Below, piece by piece: positions 7,674 through 15,760 of a stretch of DNA of 64,000 bases. Position numbers and translations under genes: made by a program. Source of the DNA: Myxococcota bacterium. Lineage in GTDB: Bacteria; Myxococcota_A; UBA9160; UBA4427. How positions within the stretch are numbered: the first letter of the stretch is position 1; every line of letters begins with the position of its first letter. Below the pieces are notes generated by a model. The model searched no databases. It saw nothing but the letters and a program-made list of their open reading frames with translations, and was not told the DNA's origin. The stretch is from NCBI GenBank assembly GCA_030748735.1, contig JASMLK010000106.1, forward strand, positions 37,312 to 101,311. The letters run 5' to 3'.

Positions 7674-9794
7674 ATGCAACGCAAGACCCAGGTCCTCATC
7701 GCCCTGGCCGGGCTCGTCGCCGGCATGTCGCTCGCGGGCTGCTCGCCCGACGACGAAGCGCCCGCGGCGAATCGAACGCCTGCGGCGAATCGAGCGCCCG
7801 CGGCGGATCGAGCGCCTGCGGCGGATCGAGCGCCCGCTGGACAGGAAGCCGTTCTCGACAGCGACCCCCTCCCTGCGACACAGGTGGTGCCGGAGACTGA
7901 AGCGCCCGGCTTCCCCGAAACCTCTGTCGACGCCCAGCTCGAGACCCTCGAGATGATGAAGCAGGACATGGCGTTGGAGCGCCATCCCTCCGACGGGGGC
8001 GGGCGGGCGTGGCTTCGGCGGTTTGGGCGTGCTGACGGCACGCCGGGCGGGCTGAACGCGCGCGACCTCGCCCGCTTCGAGGTGGTCTACGAAGCGGGGC
8101 CCCTGGGCATCGATGTCGGGGGAGAGCTCCACTTCCAGATTTCGCCCTTCTGGCAGTGGGATGCGCCGCAGACGCGCAATCCGGACGCGCGGGGGTACAC
8201 GGTCGTCAGCACCGAAGCCGAAGGCGTCGAGCTGCAGCCGGTGTGGTTTGGGTCGGAGATTCTCTCGATCGGGATCGGGGGGCGGCGCCTCGAAGCCGGT
8301 GAACAGATCGAAATCGTCTACGGCGCGAACCCGGAGGGTGCGCGCATCGACATGTTCGCCGAACGCGAAGAGCGGCTGTGGATTTCGGTGGACGGCAACG
8401 CCGATGGCATCCGCAAGTTCGTGAAGGAATCGCCGCGCTTCGACATCGGCCCCGGACCTGCGAGTTTCGTCCACGCTGTCGTCCCGACGACACTCGAGCC
8501 CGGTGAAGCATTCGAGATCCTGGTTTCGGTTCTCGACGTCGAAGGCAACGCGGGAATCCCGTTCGAGGGTGTCGCGCAGCTCAAAGTCCCACCGGGCCTC
8601 GAACTCGCCTCGCAGATCGAGTTTTCGGCGAGCGATGCCGGGCGCAAGCGGATCGGTGGCGTAGCCCGGGAAGCCGGGGTCTACCGAATCGAAGTCTCGG
8701 TACGCGGACGCGACCTCGCTTCGGCGCCGCCCCTGCGCACCCGCTCGAACCCGATGATCGTCGAAGCGGGGATCGCCCGTGTGCGCTGGGGGGACGTCCA
8801 CGGGCATTCCAATCTCTCCGACGGCACCGGGACCCCCGAAGATTATTTCACCTACGCGCGCGAATACGCGGGACTCGACTTCGTCGCCCTCACGGATCAC
8901 GACCATTGGGGCATACAATTCCTCGACCAGCACCCCGAGATGTGGTCCCGCATCAAACGCGCCGTCGCGGCCAACAACAAGCCAGGCCTCTTCACGGCGC
9001 TGCTCGGCTACGAATGGACGAGTTGGCTGCACGGCCATCGCCACGTGCTCTACTTCGAAGACGAAGGCGATGTCCTCAGTACGATGGACCCGCGCTACGA
9101 AACACCGCGCCAATTGTGGGACGCCCTCGAAGGCAAGGACGCCATGACCTTTGCCCACCATTCGGCCGGCGGACCGATCTCGACCAATTGGGCATACCCA
9201 CCGGACCCCGTGCTCGAACCCCTGACCGAAATCGTGTCCGTCCACGGGGTGAGTGAGGACTACGACGCTCCCGGCGTCATCTACAATCCCGTGCGCGGCA
9301 ACTTCGTTCGCGATGTCCTCCGCATCGGGTATCGCTTCGGCTTCATCGGTAGCGGTGATAGCCACGACGGTCATCCCGGCCTCGCCCATGTTTCGAACGA
9401 TGGCGGGTCGGGACTCGCGGCCGTCTTCACCGACGAGTTGGAGCGTGATGCCCTCCTCTCGGCCATGCGCGCACGCCATACGTTCGCGACGAACGGTGCG
9501 CGAAGTTATCTACAGGTTTCGATCGACGGGGTCCCGATGGGCGGCGAGCTTCCCGCCTGGGAGGAAGGCGACCCGGACATGCAGACCCTCGAGATCCGGG
9601 TCATCGGCGACAGCGCGATCAAGCAGATCGACGTCATCCGGTCGGGGGCGATGTCGCAGGTCGAACTCGGCACCGCGCTCCAGTGGAAGGTCGAACGCGA
9701 GATCCCCCGCCTGCGCCGCGGCGAGTTCCACTATGTGCGCGTCGTCGAAACCAGCGGCGCCATGGCGTGGTCCAGCCCGATCTTCGCCAACTGA
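7674..9794 (+). CDS. PHP-domain (DUF3604-like) lipoprotein
   Basis: A 706-residue lipoprotein starting at MQRKTQVL, with lipobox LAGC after a 20-residue hydrophobic leader. Next comes a short tandem repeat (PAANRA/PAADRA), then beta-rich modules (about 120-370). The C-terminal half is a PHP-type metal hydrolase domain of the DUF3604 kind: WGDVHGHSNLSDG, ALTDHDHWG, FAHHSAGG and GSGDSHDGHPG supply the His/Asp metal ligands. It probably sits in the outer or inner membrane facing the periplasm. The substrate is unknown; DUF3604 proteins often occur with sulfatases or oxidoreductases. The next gene starts four bases after its stop. An earlier ATG at 7653 adds seven residues with no benefit. Confidence 0.85.
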   Translation: MQRKTQVLIALAGLVAGMSLAGCSPDDEAPAANRTPAANRAPAADRAPAADRAPAGQEAVLDSDPLPATQVVPETEAPGFPETSVDAQLETLEMMKQDMALERHPSDGGGRAWLRRFGRADGTPGGLNARDLARFEVVYEAGPLGIDVGGELHFQISPFWQWDAPQTRNPDARGYTVVSTEAEGVELQPVWFGSEILSIGIGGRRLEAGEQIEIVYGANPEGARIDMFAEREERLWISVDGNADGIRKFVKESPRFDIGPGPASFVHAVVPTTLEPGEAFEILVSVLDVEGNAGIPFEGVAQLKVPPGLELASQIEFSASDAGRKRIGGVAREAGVYRIEVSVRGRDLASAPPLRTRSNPMIVEAGIARVRWGDVHGHSNLSDGTGTPEDYFTYAREYAGLDFVALTDHDHWGIQFLDQHPEMWSRIKRAVAANNKPGLFTALLGYEWTSWLHGHRHVLYFEDEGDVLSTMDPRYETPRQLWDALEGKDAMTFAHHSAGGPISTNWAYPPDPVLEPLTEIVSVHGVSEDYDAPGVIYNPVRGNFVRDVLRIGYRFGFIGSGDSHDGHPGLAHVSNDGGSGLAAVFTDELERDALLSAMRARHTFATNGARSYLQVSIDGVPMGGELPAWEEGDPDMQTLEIRVIGDSAIKQIDVIRSGAMSQVELGTALQWKVEREIPRLRRGEFHYVRVVETSGAMAWSSPIFAN
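7761..7832 (+). repeat. four tandem 18-base in-frame repeats
   Basis: Four consecutive 18-base units of the form CCNGCGGCGRATCGARCG encode PAANRT, PAANRA, PAADRA, PAADRA just after the lipobox of the PHP lipoprotein. Units differ by one to three bases. Copy-number change would lengthen or shorten the linker without breaking frame. Confidence 0.9.
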
Positions 9795-9797
9795 TTG

Positions 9798-10850
9798 ATG
9801 AACACACCGCGGGCTTCGATCCTGCTTCCCGTCTTCGACGCCGAACGCTGGCTGGGTGTGTGCTTGCGAAGCCTGCAGCGTCAGCGCATGGGCGACTGGG
9901 AATGCGTCCTGGTCGACGACGGCTCGAGCGATGGTTCGCTTGCGATCGCCCGCGAGTTCGCCGCGGGTGACCCGCGCATTCGCGTCTTCGCAGAACCACA
10001 TGCGGGGCTCATCGCCGCCCTGCAGTTCGGCCTCGCACACTGCCGCGCCCCCATCGTGGTCCGCATGGACGCCGACGACTGGATGCACCGCGACCGGCTC
10101 GCCCTTCAATGCGCTGCATTCGATGACGACCGTTCCCTGTGTGCGGTGGGAACACGCGTGCGGCTGTTTCCGCGTTCGCGCGCCGGTGACACCCGCGAAC
10201 GCCCACTGCCCGGGGAAGAAGCGCGCGTGCGAACCGGACGCTTCGGATACGAGGCCTGGTTGAACGCGATCGAGTCTCCCCGCGACGTCGTTCGCAACGC
10301 CTGGATCGAATGTCCGATCGCCCACCCGACCCTCGCGATTCGACGAGAAGCCCTCGAACGCTTCGGTTACCGCGACGTCCCCTGGCCCGAGGACTACGAC
10401 CTGGTGCTGCGTTTGATCGCGGCGGGCGAACGACTCGGCGTCGTTCCCAAGCGGCTCGTCGCCTGGCGCGAAGCCGGAGATCGGCTTTCGCGGCGAAGCA
10501 CGCGCTACGACACCGACGCCTTCGCCGCGTGCAAGGCCGCCCACCTCGCACAGACCTTCCTGCGCGAGCGCGGCGACTATGGCCTGTGGGGCTACGGCGG
10601 AACCGGTCGGCTACTCGCTTCGAAGTTGCAGGAACACGGGCTCGCGCCCCGCCACATCGTCGATGTGCATCCGCGGCGCGTGGGTCAGCGAATTCGAGGC
10701 GCCCCCGTGATCGCACCCGAAGCGCTCGCGCACCACGAACGCACACCACTGGTGGTCTCCGTCGCCGGAACCGGTGCGCGGCAGGAGATTCGCGGCTTTC
10801 TCGAAGGGCTCGACTATCGCGAGGGCCGCGACTTCGTCTGTGCGGCATAG
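9798..10850 (+). CDS. family 2 glycosyltransferase with C-terminal Rossmann-like domain
   Basis: A 350-residue protein. Residues 1-250 are a GT-A family 2 glycosyltransferase: ASILLPVFDAERWL, VLVDDGSSDGS and the metal-binding DAD in VRMDADDWM, with a later WPEDYDL motif. Residues 255-350 form a second domain that opens with a nucleotide-binding-like loop, GLWGYGGTGRLLASKL, and contains VDVHPRRVGQRI, resembling the PglD-type Rossmann domain. It probably transfers a sugar onto a surface glycan, with the second domain sensing or binding a nucleotide cofactor. It may be co-transcribed with the PHP lipoprotein. TTG at 9795 is an alternative start. A short GC stem lies at its stop codon. Confidence 0.85.
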   Translation: MNTPRASILLPVFDAERWLGVCLRSLQRQRMGDWECVLVDDGSSDGSLAIAREFAAGDPRIRVFAEPHAGLIAALQFGLAHCRAPIVVRMDADDWMHRDRLALQCAAFDDDRSLCAVGTRVRLFPRSRAGDTRERPLPGEEARVRTGRFGYEAWLNAIESPRDVVRNAWIECPIAHPTLAIRREALERFGYRDVPWPEDYDLVLRLIAAGERLGVVPKRLVAWREAGDRLSRRSTRYDTDAFAACKAAHLAQTFLRERGDYGLWGYGGTGRLLASKLQEHGLAPRHIVDVHPRRVGQRIRGAPVIAPEALAHHERTPLVVSVAGTGARQEIRGFLEGLDYREGRDFVCAA

Positions 10851-10868
10851 CCGCTCGCGGGGCGCGGA

Positions 10869-12254
10869 TCAGAACGCCGCGTTGCCTGGCACGCGCGGGA
10901 AGGGACTGATGTCGCGAATGTTCGCCACGCCTGTGATGAACTGAACCACGCGTTCGAAGCCGAGCCCAAAGCCCGCGTGGGGGACCGAGCCGTGGCGGCG
11001 AAGATCGAGGTACCACCAATATTCGTCTTCCGGCAGCCCGAGGTCGCGAATGCGCTGCAGCAGGACGTCGTGGCGGTGTTCGCGTTGCGAACCGCCGATG
11101 ATCTCGCCGACCCCTGGCACGAGGACGTCCAGTGCACGCACCGTCTTCCCGTCCTCGTTCATGTACATGTAGAACGCCTTGATCTCGGCCGGATAGTCGG
11201 TCACGACGACCGGGCGCTTCACGTGTTCTTCCGCGAGAAAGCGCTCGTGCTCACTCTGGAGATCGATCCCCCAGCGCACGGGAAACTCGAAGTCGCGCCC
11301 CGAGGCTTCGAGAATCGAAATCGCTTCGGTGTAGGGGAGCTGCACGAAGTCGCTCTCGATGATGGTTTCGAGGTTCGAAACGATGCCGGGCGAGATGCGC
11401 TGGTCGAAGAACGCGAAGTCGTCCGGGCAGGCCTCCAGCACGTCGCGGAACACCGACTTCAAGAACGTCTCGGCCAACTCGGCGAGCCCCGCGAGGTCGC
11501 AGAAGGCCACTTCCGGTTCGACCATCCAGAACTCGGCGAGGTGGCGGGCGGTATTCGAGTTCTCCGAACGAAAGGTCGGACCGAAGGTGTAGACCTTCGA
11601 ATGGGAGTGCGCGGCGATTTCGGCTTCGAGCTGCCCCGACACCGTAAGGTGTGCCTCGCTACCGAAGAAGTCCTGCGCGAAGTCGACGTTTCCGTCCTCG
11701 TCACGCGGCGGGTTCTTCGCGTCGAGGGTGCTCACTCGGAACATCTCGCCTGCACCTTCGGCGTCGGACAAGGTGATGATCGGCGAGTGGAGATAGAGGA
11801 AGTCGCGCTGCTGGAAGAAGTCGTGGATCGCACGCGAAGTCGCGTTGCGGACGCGAAGCACCGCACCGATCGTGTTGCTGCGGCTTCGCAGGTGCCCCAG
11901 GGTGCGGAGGAATTCGAGGGAATGGCGCTTCTTCTGGAGCGGGTAGTCGTCCCCGACCCCGCCCACGAGTTCGACCCTCGAAGCGTGGATCTCGTACTTC
12001 TGGCCCTTGCCCTGGGATTCGACGAGTTCGCCCTCGACCTCGACCGCACAGCCCGTGGCGAGCTTGCGCACCGTCTCTTCGTATTCCGCGAGGTCCGGGC
12101 TCGCGACCGCCTGCAGGCCGGCGAAGCCCGAGCCGTCCGTAACCTCCAGGAATGAAACGTTTTTCGAGTGCCGTGCCGTGCGCAGCCAGCCTCGGATCAG
12201 CACCGCCCCGCCGGCGCTTTCGCGCGCCAGGATCTGCTTGATCGACTCGTCCAT
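10869..12254 (-). CDS. asnS: asparaginyl-tRNA synthetase
   Basis: A 461-residue class II aminoacyl-tRNA synthetase, the usual length for AsnRS. An N-terminal OB-fold anticodon-binding domain (about 15-105, LIRGWLRTARHSKNVSF) is followed by the catalytic core. Motif 2 is FRSENSNTARHLAEFWMVEPE and motif 3 GLGFERVV; the hinge and C-terminal R.PGNAAF end are typical. It charges tRNA-Asn, implying this organism makes Asn-tRNA directly. The ATG at 12254 follows a run of eight G and GAG immediately upstream, an unusually close ribosome site. It is divergent from the tetR gene. Confidence 0.95.
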   Translation of the reverse strand: MDESIKQILARESAGGAVLIRGWLRTARHSKNVSFLEVTDGSGFAGLQAVASPDLAEYEETVRKLATGCAVEVEGELVESQGKGQKYEIHASRVELVGGVGDDYPLQKKRHSLEFLRTLGHLRSRSNTIGAVLRVRNATSRAIHDFFQQRDFLYLHSPIITLSDAEGAGEMFRVSTLDAKNPPRDEDGNVDFAQDFFGSEAHLTVSGQLEAEIAAHSHSKVYTFGPTFRSENSNTARHLAEFWMVEPEVAFCDLAGLAELAETFLKSVFRDVLEACPDDFAFFDQRISPGIVSNLETIIESDFVQLPYTEAISILEASGRDFEFPVRWGIDLQSEHERFLAEEHVKRPVVVTDYPAEIKAFYMYMNEDGKTVRALDVLVPGVGEIIGGSQREHRHDVLLQRIRDLGLPEDEYWWYLDLRRHGSVPHAGFGLGFERVVQFITGVANIRDISPFPRVPGNAAF

Positions 12255-12348
12255 CTCCCCCCCCTGTTCGATCCCTGCGGTCGCCACGGTACCGCGCGGG
12301 CGGCCAACCGGCCCGACGGGCCCTTTCGGCTTGTCGGCAGCTCGCAAA

Positions 12349-12381
12349 TGACGTCGATGTCAGCGGGTGACATAAATGTCA
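12349..12381 (+). promoter_or_regulatory. paired palindromic operator upstream of tetR
   Basis: TGACATAAATGTCA (12368-12381) is a perfect inverted repeat with a two-base centre. TGACGTCGATGTCA (12349-12362) is the same palindrome with one mismatch, 19 bases away. A further half-site, ATGTCA, follows at 12386. This arrangement between divergent asnS and tetR is what an autoregulating TetR protein would bind. Confidence 0.6.
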
Positions 12382-12447
12382 GCCCATGTCATAGTGAGGC
12401 GCATTGTCGCGCCATGCCTCCACCCGACCGACCGGAAAGCACCCAGG

Positions 12448-13110
12448 TTGAACGCCCGAGACGACAAACGAACGAGCGAGCAGGACGACCGCCAACCCAG
12501 CGAGGGGGCTGCCGTCCGTTCCGCCGCGGCGCGCAGTCGCCAGGCCACGCGAGAGCGACTGCTCGAAAGCGGTCGCCAACTCTTCGCCAAGCAGGGACTC
12601 CACGGCGTGACGACCCATGACATCGCTCATGGCGCCGAAGTCGCGGCCGGCACCTTCTATCTCCACTTCAAGAACAAGCGCGAAGTCTTTCGCGAGATCG
12701 TCGACGGCTCGGTGGGCGAGCTGATCGAGTGCATCGAGAGCGCCGTCGAACCGTTCGTCGAAACCGATGATCTGGCCGGCGTGGTCCGGGCACAGGTCGA
12801 GGCCATGGTGGACTTCGCGGAAGACCATCGCGAAGTCATTCGCATGCTCTTCAGTGCCGACAGTGGCGCCGCCGCAGTCGGCTCCGACGTCTTGGATCTG
12901 CTCGCCTCGACGATCGCCGAAGGTCGCCGCGAGTTGATGGCGGCCGGCGTCGCGCCCAAGAACGTCGACCCCGCCGTGCTCGGCCAGGCAATGGTCGGCA
13001 TGTGCGCACAGGTGCTTTCGTGGTGGAGCGAAGACCCGAGTCGCGTATCGCGCGACGCACTGATCGAGAGCCTCACCGAGATTCAGCGTTCGGGAACCCA
13101 TCCCGTCTGA
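12448..13110 (+). CDS. TetR-family transcriptional regulator
   Basis: About 220 residues from TTG at 12448. After a charged, disordered N-terminus comes a TetR helix-turn-helix: RERLLESGRQLFAKQGLHG, TTHDIAHGAEVAAGTFYLHF and KNKREVF. A ligand-binding helical domain follows (about 85-215). The in-frame ATG at 12376 lies inside the palindromic operator, so I reject it as the start. The ribosome site before 12448 is weak, and the true start is uncertain. The neighbouring diiron gene on the same strand, 96 bases downstream, is a likely target. No ligand can be inferred. Confidence 0.85.
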   Translation: MNARDDKRTSEQDDRQPSEGAAVRSAAARSRQATRERLLESGRQLFAKQGLHGVTTHDIAHGAEVAAGTFYLHFKNKREVFREIVDGSVGELIECIESAVEPFVETDDLAGVVRAQVEAMVDFAEDHREVIRMLFSADSGAAAVGSDVLDLLASTIAEGRRELMAAGVAPKNVDPAVLGQAMVGMCAQVLSWWSEDPSRVSRDALIESLTEIQRSGTHPV

Positions 13111-13118
13111 TCACACCA

Positions 13119-13156
13119 CCCAGAAACCAGACTGCGGCTCGTTCCGCATTTCTGGG
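13119..13156 (+). promoter_or_regulatory. inverted repeat between tetR and the diiron gene
   Basis: CCCAGAAA (13119-13126) pairs with TTTCTGGG (13149-13156), with an inner GCGG/CCGC stem. It would form a hairpin in RNA just after the tetR stop and 50 bases before the diiron start codon. No T tract follows, so it may be an attenuator, a weak terminator or a protein site. Confidence 0.45.
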
Positions 13157-13206
13157 CGTGCTCGACGCAAGTGCGCCCGTACCAAAACCCAGGAGATTCG
13201 AAAGAC

Positions 13207-14349
13207 ATGGCACACCCCGTTGATCCGTCCATCACGCATCACCCGGCGTACAACACCCTCGACCGGGACGACTTTGGTTCGATGCTCTCGCTTGCGCGCT
13301 ACGCCGAACGCACGAGCGACTTCGACCACATCATTTCCGCGACCGTCGATCACTTCTGGGACCCGAACGACCCGCGCTACATCGACTTCGCCGACGCGCA
13401 GTACGACTTCGACACGACGAACGAAACCCTCATGCCGCGCGACTTCTGCATCGAACTGCAGTGCGCCGTGGCGGACAAGCTCGACGAAGGCCAGCAGATC
13501 AGGCTCGCCAACGAGAACACGCGCTTCCAGCTTTCGAGCATCCTGCACGGCGAACAGGGGGCGCTTTCCCTCTCGGCCAGCCTCGCGATGATCCTGCGCG
13601 ACCCGGGCGCGCAGGAATACGCCACCAACCAGGCACGCGAAGAAGCCCGCCACGTGGCCGGCTTCAGCAACTACATCGCGAAGCGCTGGGGCACCCCGCT
13701 CGAGTCGGGGCCAACGCTCAAGAACCTGATGTGTGAAGTCGTCACGACACAGAAGGTCTACAAGAAGCTGATCGGCATGCAGATGCTGATCGAGGGCCTC
13801 GCGATGGGGGCGTTCGCCACGATCAACGCCAACACGAACGACCCGCTGCTCCAGCGCTTGATCCAGTTCACCATGACGGACGAAGCCTTCCACCACAAGT
13901 TCGGCAAGATCTGGGCCGACAAGACCGTGCCCAAGCTCTCGCCCGAAGAACACGAAGTGGTCGAAGACTGGGCGGCCGAGTGCTTCCAGCACCTGCTCTT
14001 CAACCTGATCAACGCCGAACAGAAGCAGGCGATCTACGGCGAATTCGGGCTCGACTGGGAATGGGTGCGCAGTGCGGTCATCGAAGCGTTCAGCGATGAG
14101 GACCGACGCGCGTCGATGACGGAGAGCACGGACATCTTCCGGGTGCTGATCAAGACGCTGCTGAAGGCGGGCATCATCACCGACCGCACGCGGCACATCT
14201 ACGCGCAATGGGTCGACATGAACGAGCTCAATCGCGAGGACGCCGAAGTCGTCGGCACCGACGTCGCCGAAGAAGCGATGGATGTGCTGCGCGACATCAA
14301 CCGTGGGCGCAAGAAGATCGGCAAGGCGCTGCGCAGCGTCGAGCTCTGA
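13207..14349 (+). CDS. ferritin-like diiron-carboxylate protein of unknown substrate
   Basis: A 380-residue soluble helical protein with a good AGGAG ribosome site before MAHPVD. Four helices carry the pattern of a diiron-carboxylate four-helix bundle: Glu116 in HGEQGAL, EEARH at 145-149, Glu196 in IEGLAMG and DEAFHH at 225-230. This matches ferritin-like oxidases and oxygenases (ribonucleotide reductase R2, AurF-type N-oxygenase or fatty-acid desaturase-like). The protein is longer than bacterioferritin or rubrerythrin and has no membrane segment. It probably activates oxygen on an organic substrate or detoxifies peroxide. The TetR gene immediately upstream suggests induction by a small molecule. 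Confidence 0.8.
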   Translation: MAHPVDPSITHHPAYNTLDRDDFGSMLSLARYAERTSDFDHIISATVDHFWDPNDPRYIDFADAQYDFDTTNETLMPRDFCIELQCAVADKLDEGQQIRLANENTRFQLSSILHGEQGALSLSASLAMILRDPGAQEYATNQAREEARHVAGFSNYIAKRWGTPLESGPTLKNLMCEVVTTQKVYKKLIGMQMLIEGLAMGAFATINANTNDPLLQRLIQFTMTDEAFHHKFGKIWADKTVPKLSPEEHEVVEDWAAECFQHLLFNLINAEQKQAIYGEFGLDWEWVRSAVIEAFSDEDRRASMTESTDIFRVLIKTLLKAGIITDRTRHIYAQWVDMNELNREDAEVVGTDVAEEAMDVLRDINRGRKKIGKALRSVEL

Positions 14350-14413
14350 TCGAGACTCTACCTTTCGACGAGCGCTGGGTTCGCTTTCAGCAGCGGATCC
14401 GGCGCTCTGCGTT

Positions 14414-15187
14414 TCAGCCGCCGCGGCGTCGACCGAAGCCCGAACCCATGAGACCGGTCGCGACCAGCACGAGCAGCGCGACCGCCATCAGGTCCATGGC
14501 CAGCGGGCCGAAGCGACCGAAGATGCGGCCCGAGTGGAGGTCGGCGACGACGCGCGTGCGGGGAAGACCTTCCCCGCGGTAGCCGTGCAGGATGGCTTCG
14601 CGCTCTTCGGCGCTCGCCGGCGTCGACTCGCTCCATGTCACGTCGAGAGTCGGGTCATGGGGCTCCCAGCCGAGCAGGTCTGCGTCCGAAGCGAAGCGAC
14701 CTTCGGGCGTTTCGACCGCAAGGCGTCGCTGCACAGTCATGCCAACGCGCACGACCTGCCCAGGCAACGATGCGGAATCCATCTGGTCGACGATGGGTTC
14801 GCGATCGTCTGCGATCTTCGGGTCGGGGTCGAAGATGATGATGCGATCGTGCATCGCGAACGCGACGAAGCGCTGGACAGCCACTGCACCGACGAGGGGG
14901 GAGCGGGTCGAGCCCACGAGACGACCGTCGAGATAGAGCCCATGCTCGAGACTCGCGGCGCTGTGCCGCCCCACTCCGTAGTGAACGATCTCTTCACTGG
15001 GCGCCACGCCATACCAGCCGAGCAGCACTTCGGATGAAACCGTGCCCTTCATCCACGCGACATCGTCGACGTGATTGAGCAGCACTCCGGTCACCGCGAG
15101 CAAGAGCACCACGACTGCGGCGACCTGGCCGAGAAAGCGGTGTGCAGCGATGAAAGTCCTACGGCGCCTTGGATTGAGTCGTGCCAC
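14414..15187 (-). CDS. PepSY-associated transmembrane protein
   Basis: About 257 residues from a GTG start, overlapping the FMN-binding gene by 29 bases. An N-terminal membrane helix (AAVVVLLLAVTGVLLNHV, with HRFLGQ before it) and a C-terminal helix (LMAVALLVLVATGLMG) flank a periplasmic domain of about 180 residues. The terminal DLHSGRIFGRFGPLAMDLMA pattern is typical of PepSY-associated membrane proteins, which carry electrons across the membrane or bind haem through histidines. In this operon it is the likely inner-membrane electron donor to the FMN protein. Confidence 0.75.
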   Translation of the reverse strand: MARLNPRRRRTFIAAHRFLGQVAAVVVLLLAVTGVLLNHVDDVAWMKGTVSSEVLLGWYGVAPSEEIVHYGVGRHSAASLEHGLYLDGRLVGSTRSPLVGAVAVQRFVAFAMHDRIIIFDPDPKIADDREPIVDQMDSASLPGQVVRVGMTVQRRLAVETPEGRFASDADLLGWEPHDPTLDVTWSESTPASAEEREAILHGYRGEGLPRTRVVADLHSGRIFGRFGPLAMDLMAVALLVLVATGLMGSGFGRRRGG

Positions 15188-15698
15188 CGGGATGGTCTAC
15201 CGCACGATCGAGCACGAGGGCCAGTCGCGCCACCTTCGTCGCAGCGCGAACCGACAAGGTCGCGCCGCTGATGCCGTCGATGTCGCGATCGAGTTGGGTG
15301 TCTGCATCGACCCGGGCGCCTCGGTACTGGTCCATGAAGAAGGGGAAGCGGATCTCCCATCCGCGCGACTCACGATAGGTCAGAACCTTCACCGCTTCGA
15401 TGTGACCGGCCTCGACCACGACGCCCAGGGTGATCGGTTCGACCTTGCCGATCTCGTCGAGAATCCAGGCACTTCGATCGCCCGACACCCAGTAGCGAAC
15501 CCGGAGGTCGCGATAACGGTGGCCGAGGACGCGCTCGACTTCTTGCTGGAGATCGCCCGTGACCCACACCGCCTTTGCGAGGGGCGGTGCGTCGGGGAAC
15601 GCCTCCGCGACGAAGGCGGCCGGGGTCTGATACACCTCGGCCGCACTCGCCTGCAGGGCGACGCCAAGCGACACGGCAATGATCCAGAACGTTCGCAT
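15159..15698 (-). CDS. periplasmic FMN-binding domain protein, predicted covalent flavinylation
   Basis: A 179-residue exported protein with signal peptide MRTFWIIAVSLGVALQASAA. The FMN-binding domain carries the flavinylation motif DGISGATLS. The Thr of SGAT (about residue 147) is where ApbE-type flavin transferases attach FMN through a phosphoester bond. Single-domain proteins of this type shuttle electrons outside the cytoplasm. It is encoded between a porin and a PepSY membrane protein on the same strand. No apbE gene lies in this window. Confidence 0.85.
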   Translation of the reverse strand: MRTFWIIAVSLGVALQASAAEVYQTPAAFVAEAFPDAPPLAKAVWVTGDLQQEVERVLGHRYRDLRVRYWVSGDRSAWILDEIGKVEPITLGVVVEAGHIEAVKVLTYRESRGWEIRFPFFMDQYRGARVDADTQLDRDIDGISGATLSVRAATKVARLALVLDRAVDHPGGTTQSKAP

Positions 15699-15760
15699 TC
15701 GAGGCCTGCTTTCTGTTTCCAGTCGACGATCGACCGGCACGATCGGATAGCGAATGCGGG

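Noticed and set aside
12376..12447. ATG 12376 as the tetR start
   Set aside because: It lies within the perfect TGACAT-AA-ATGTCA palindrome and the first 24 residues are not TetR-like.
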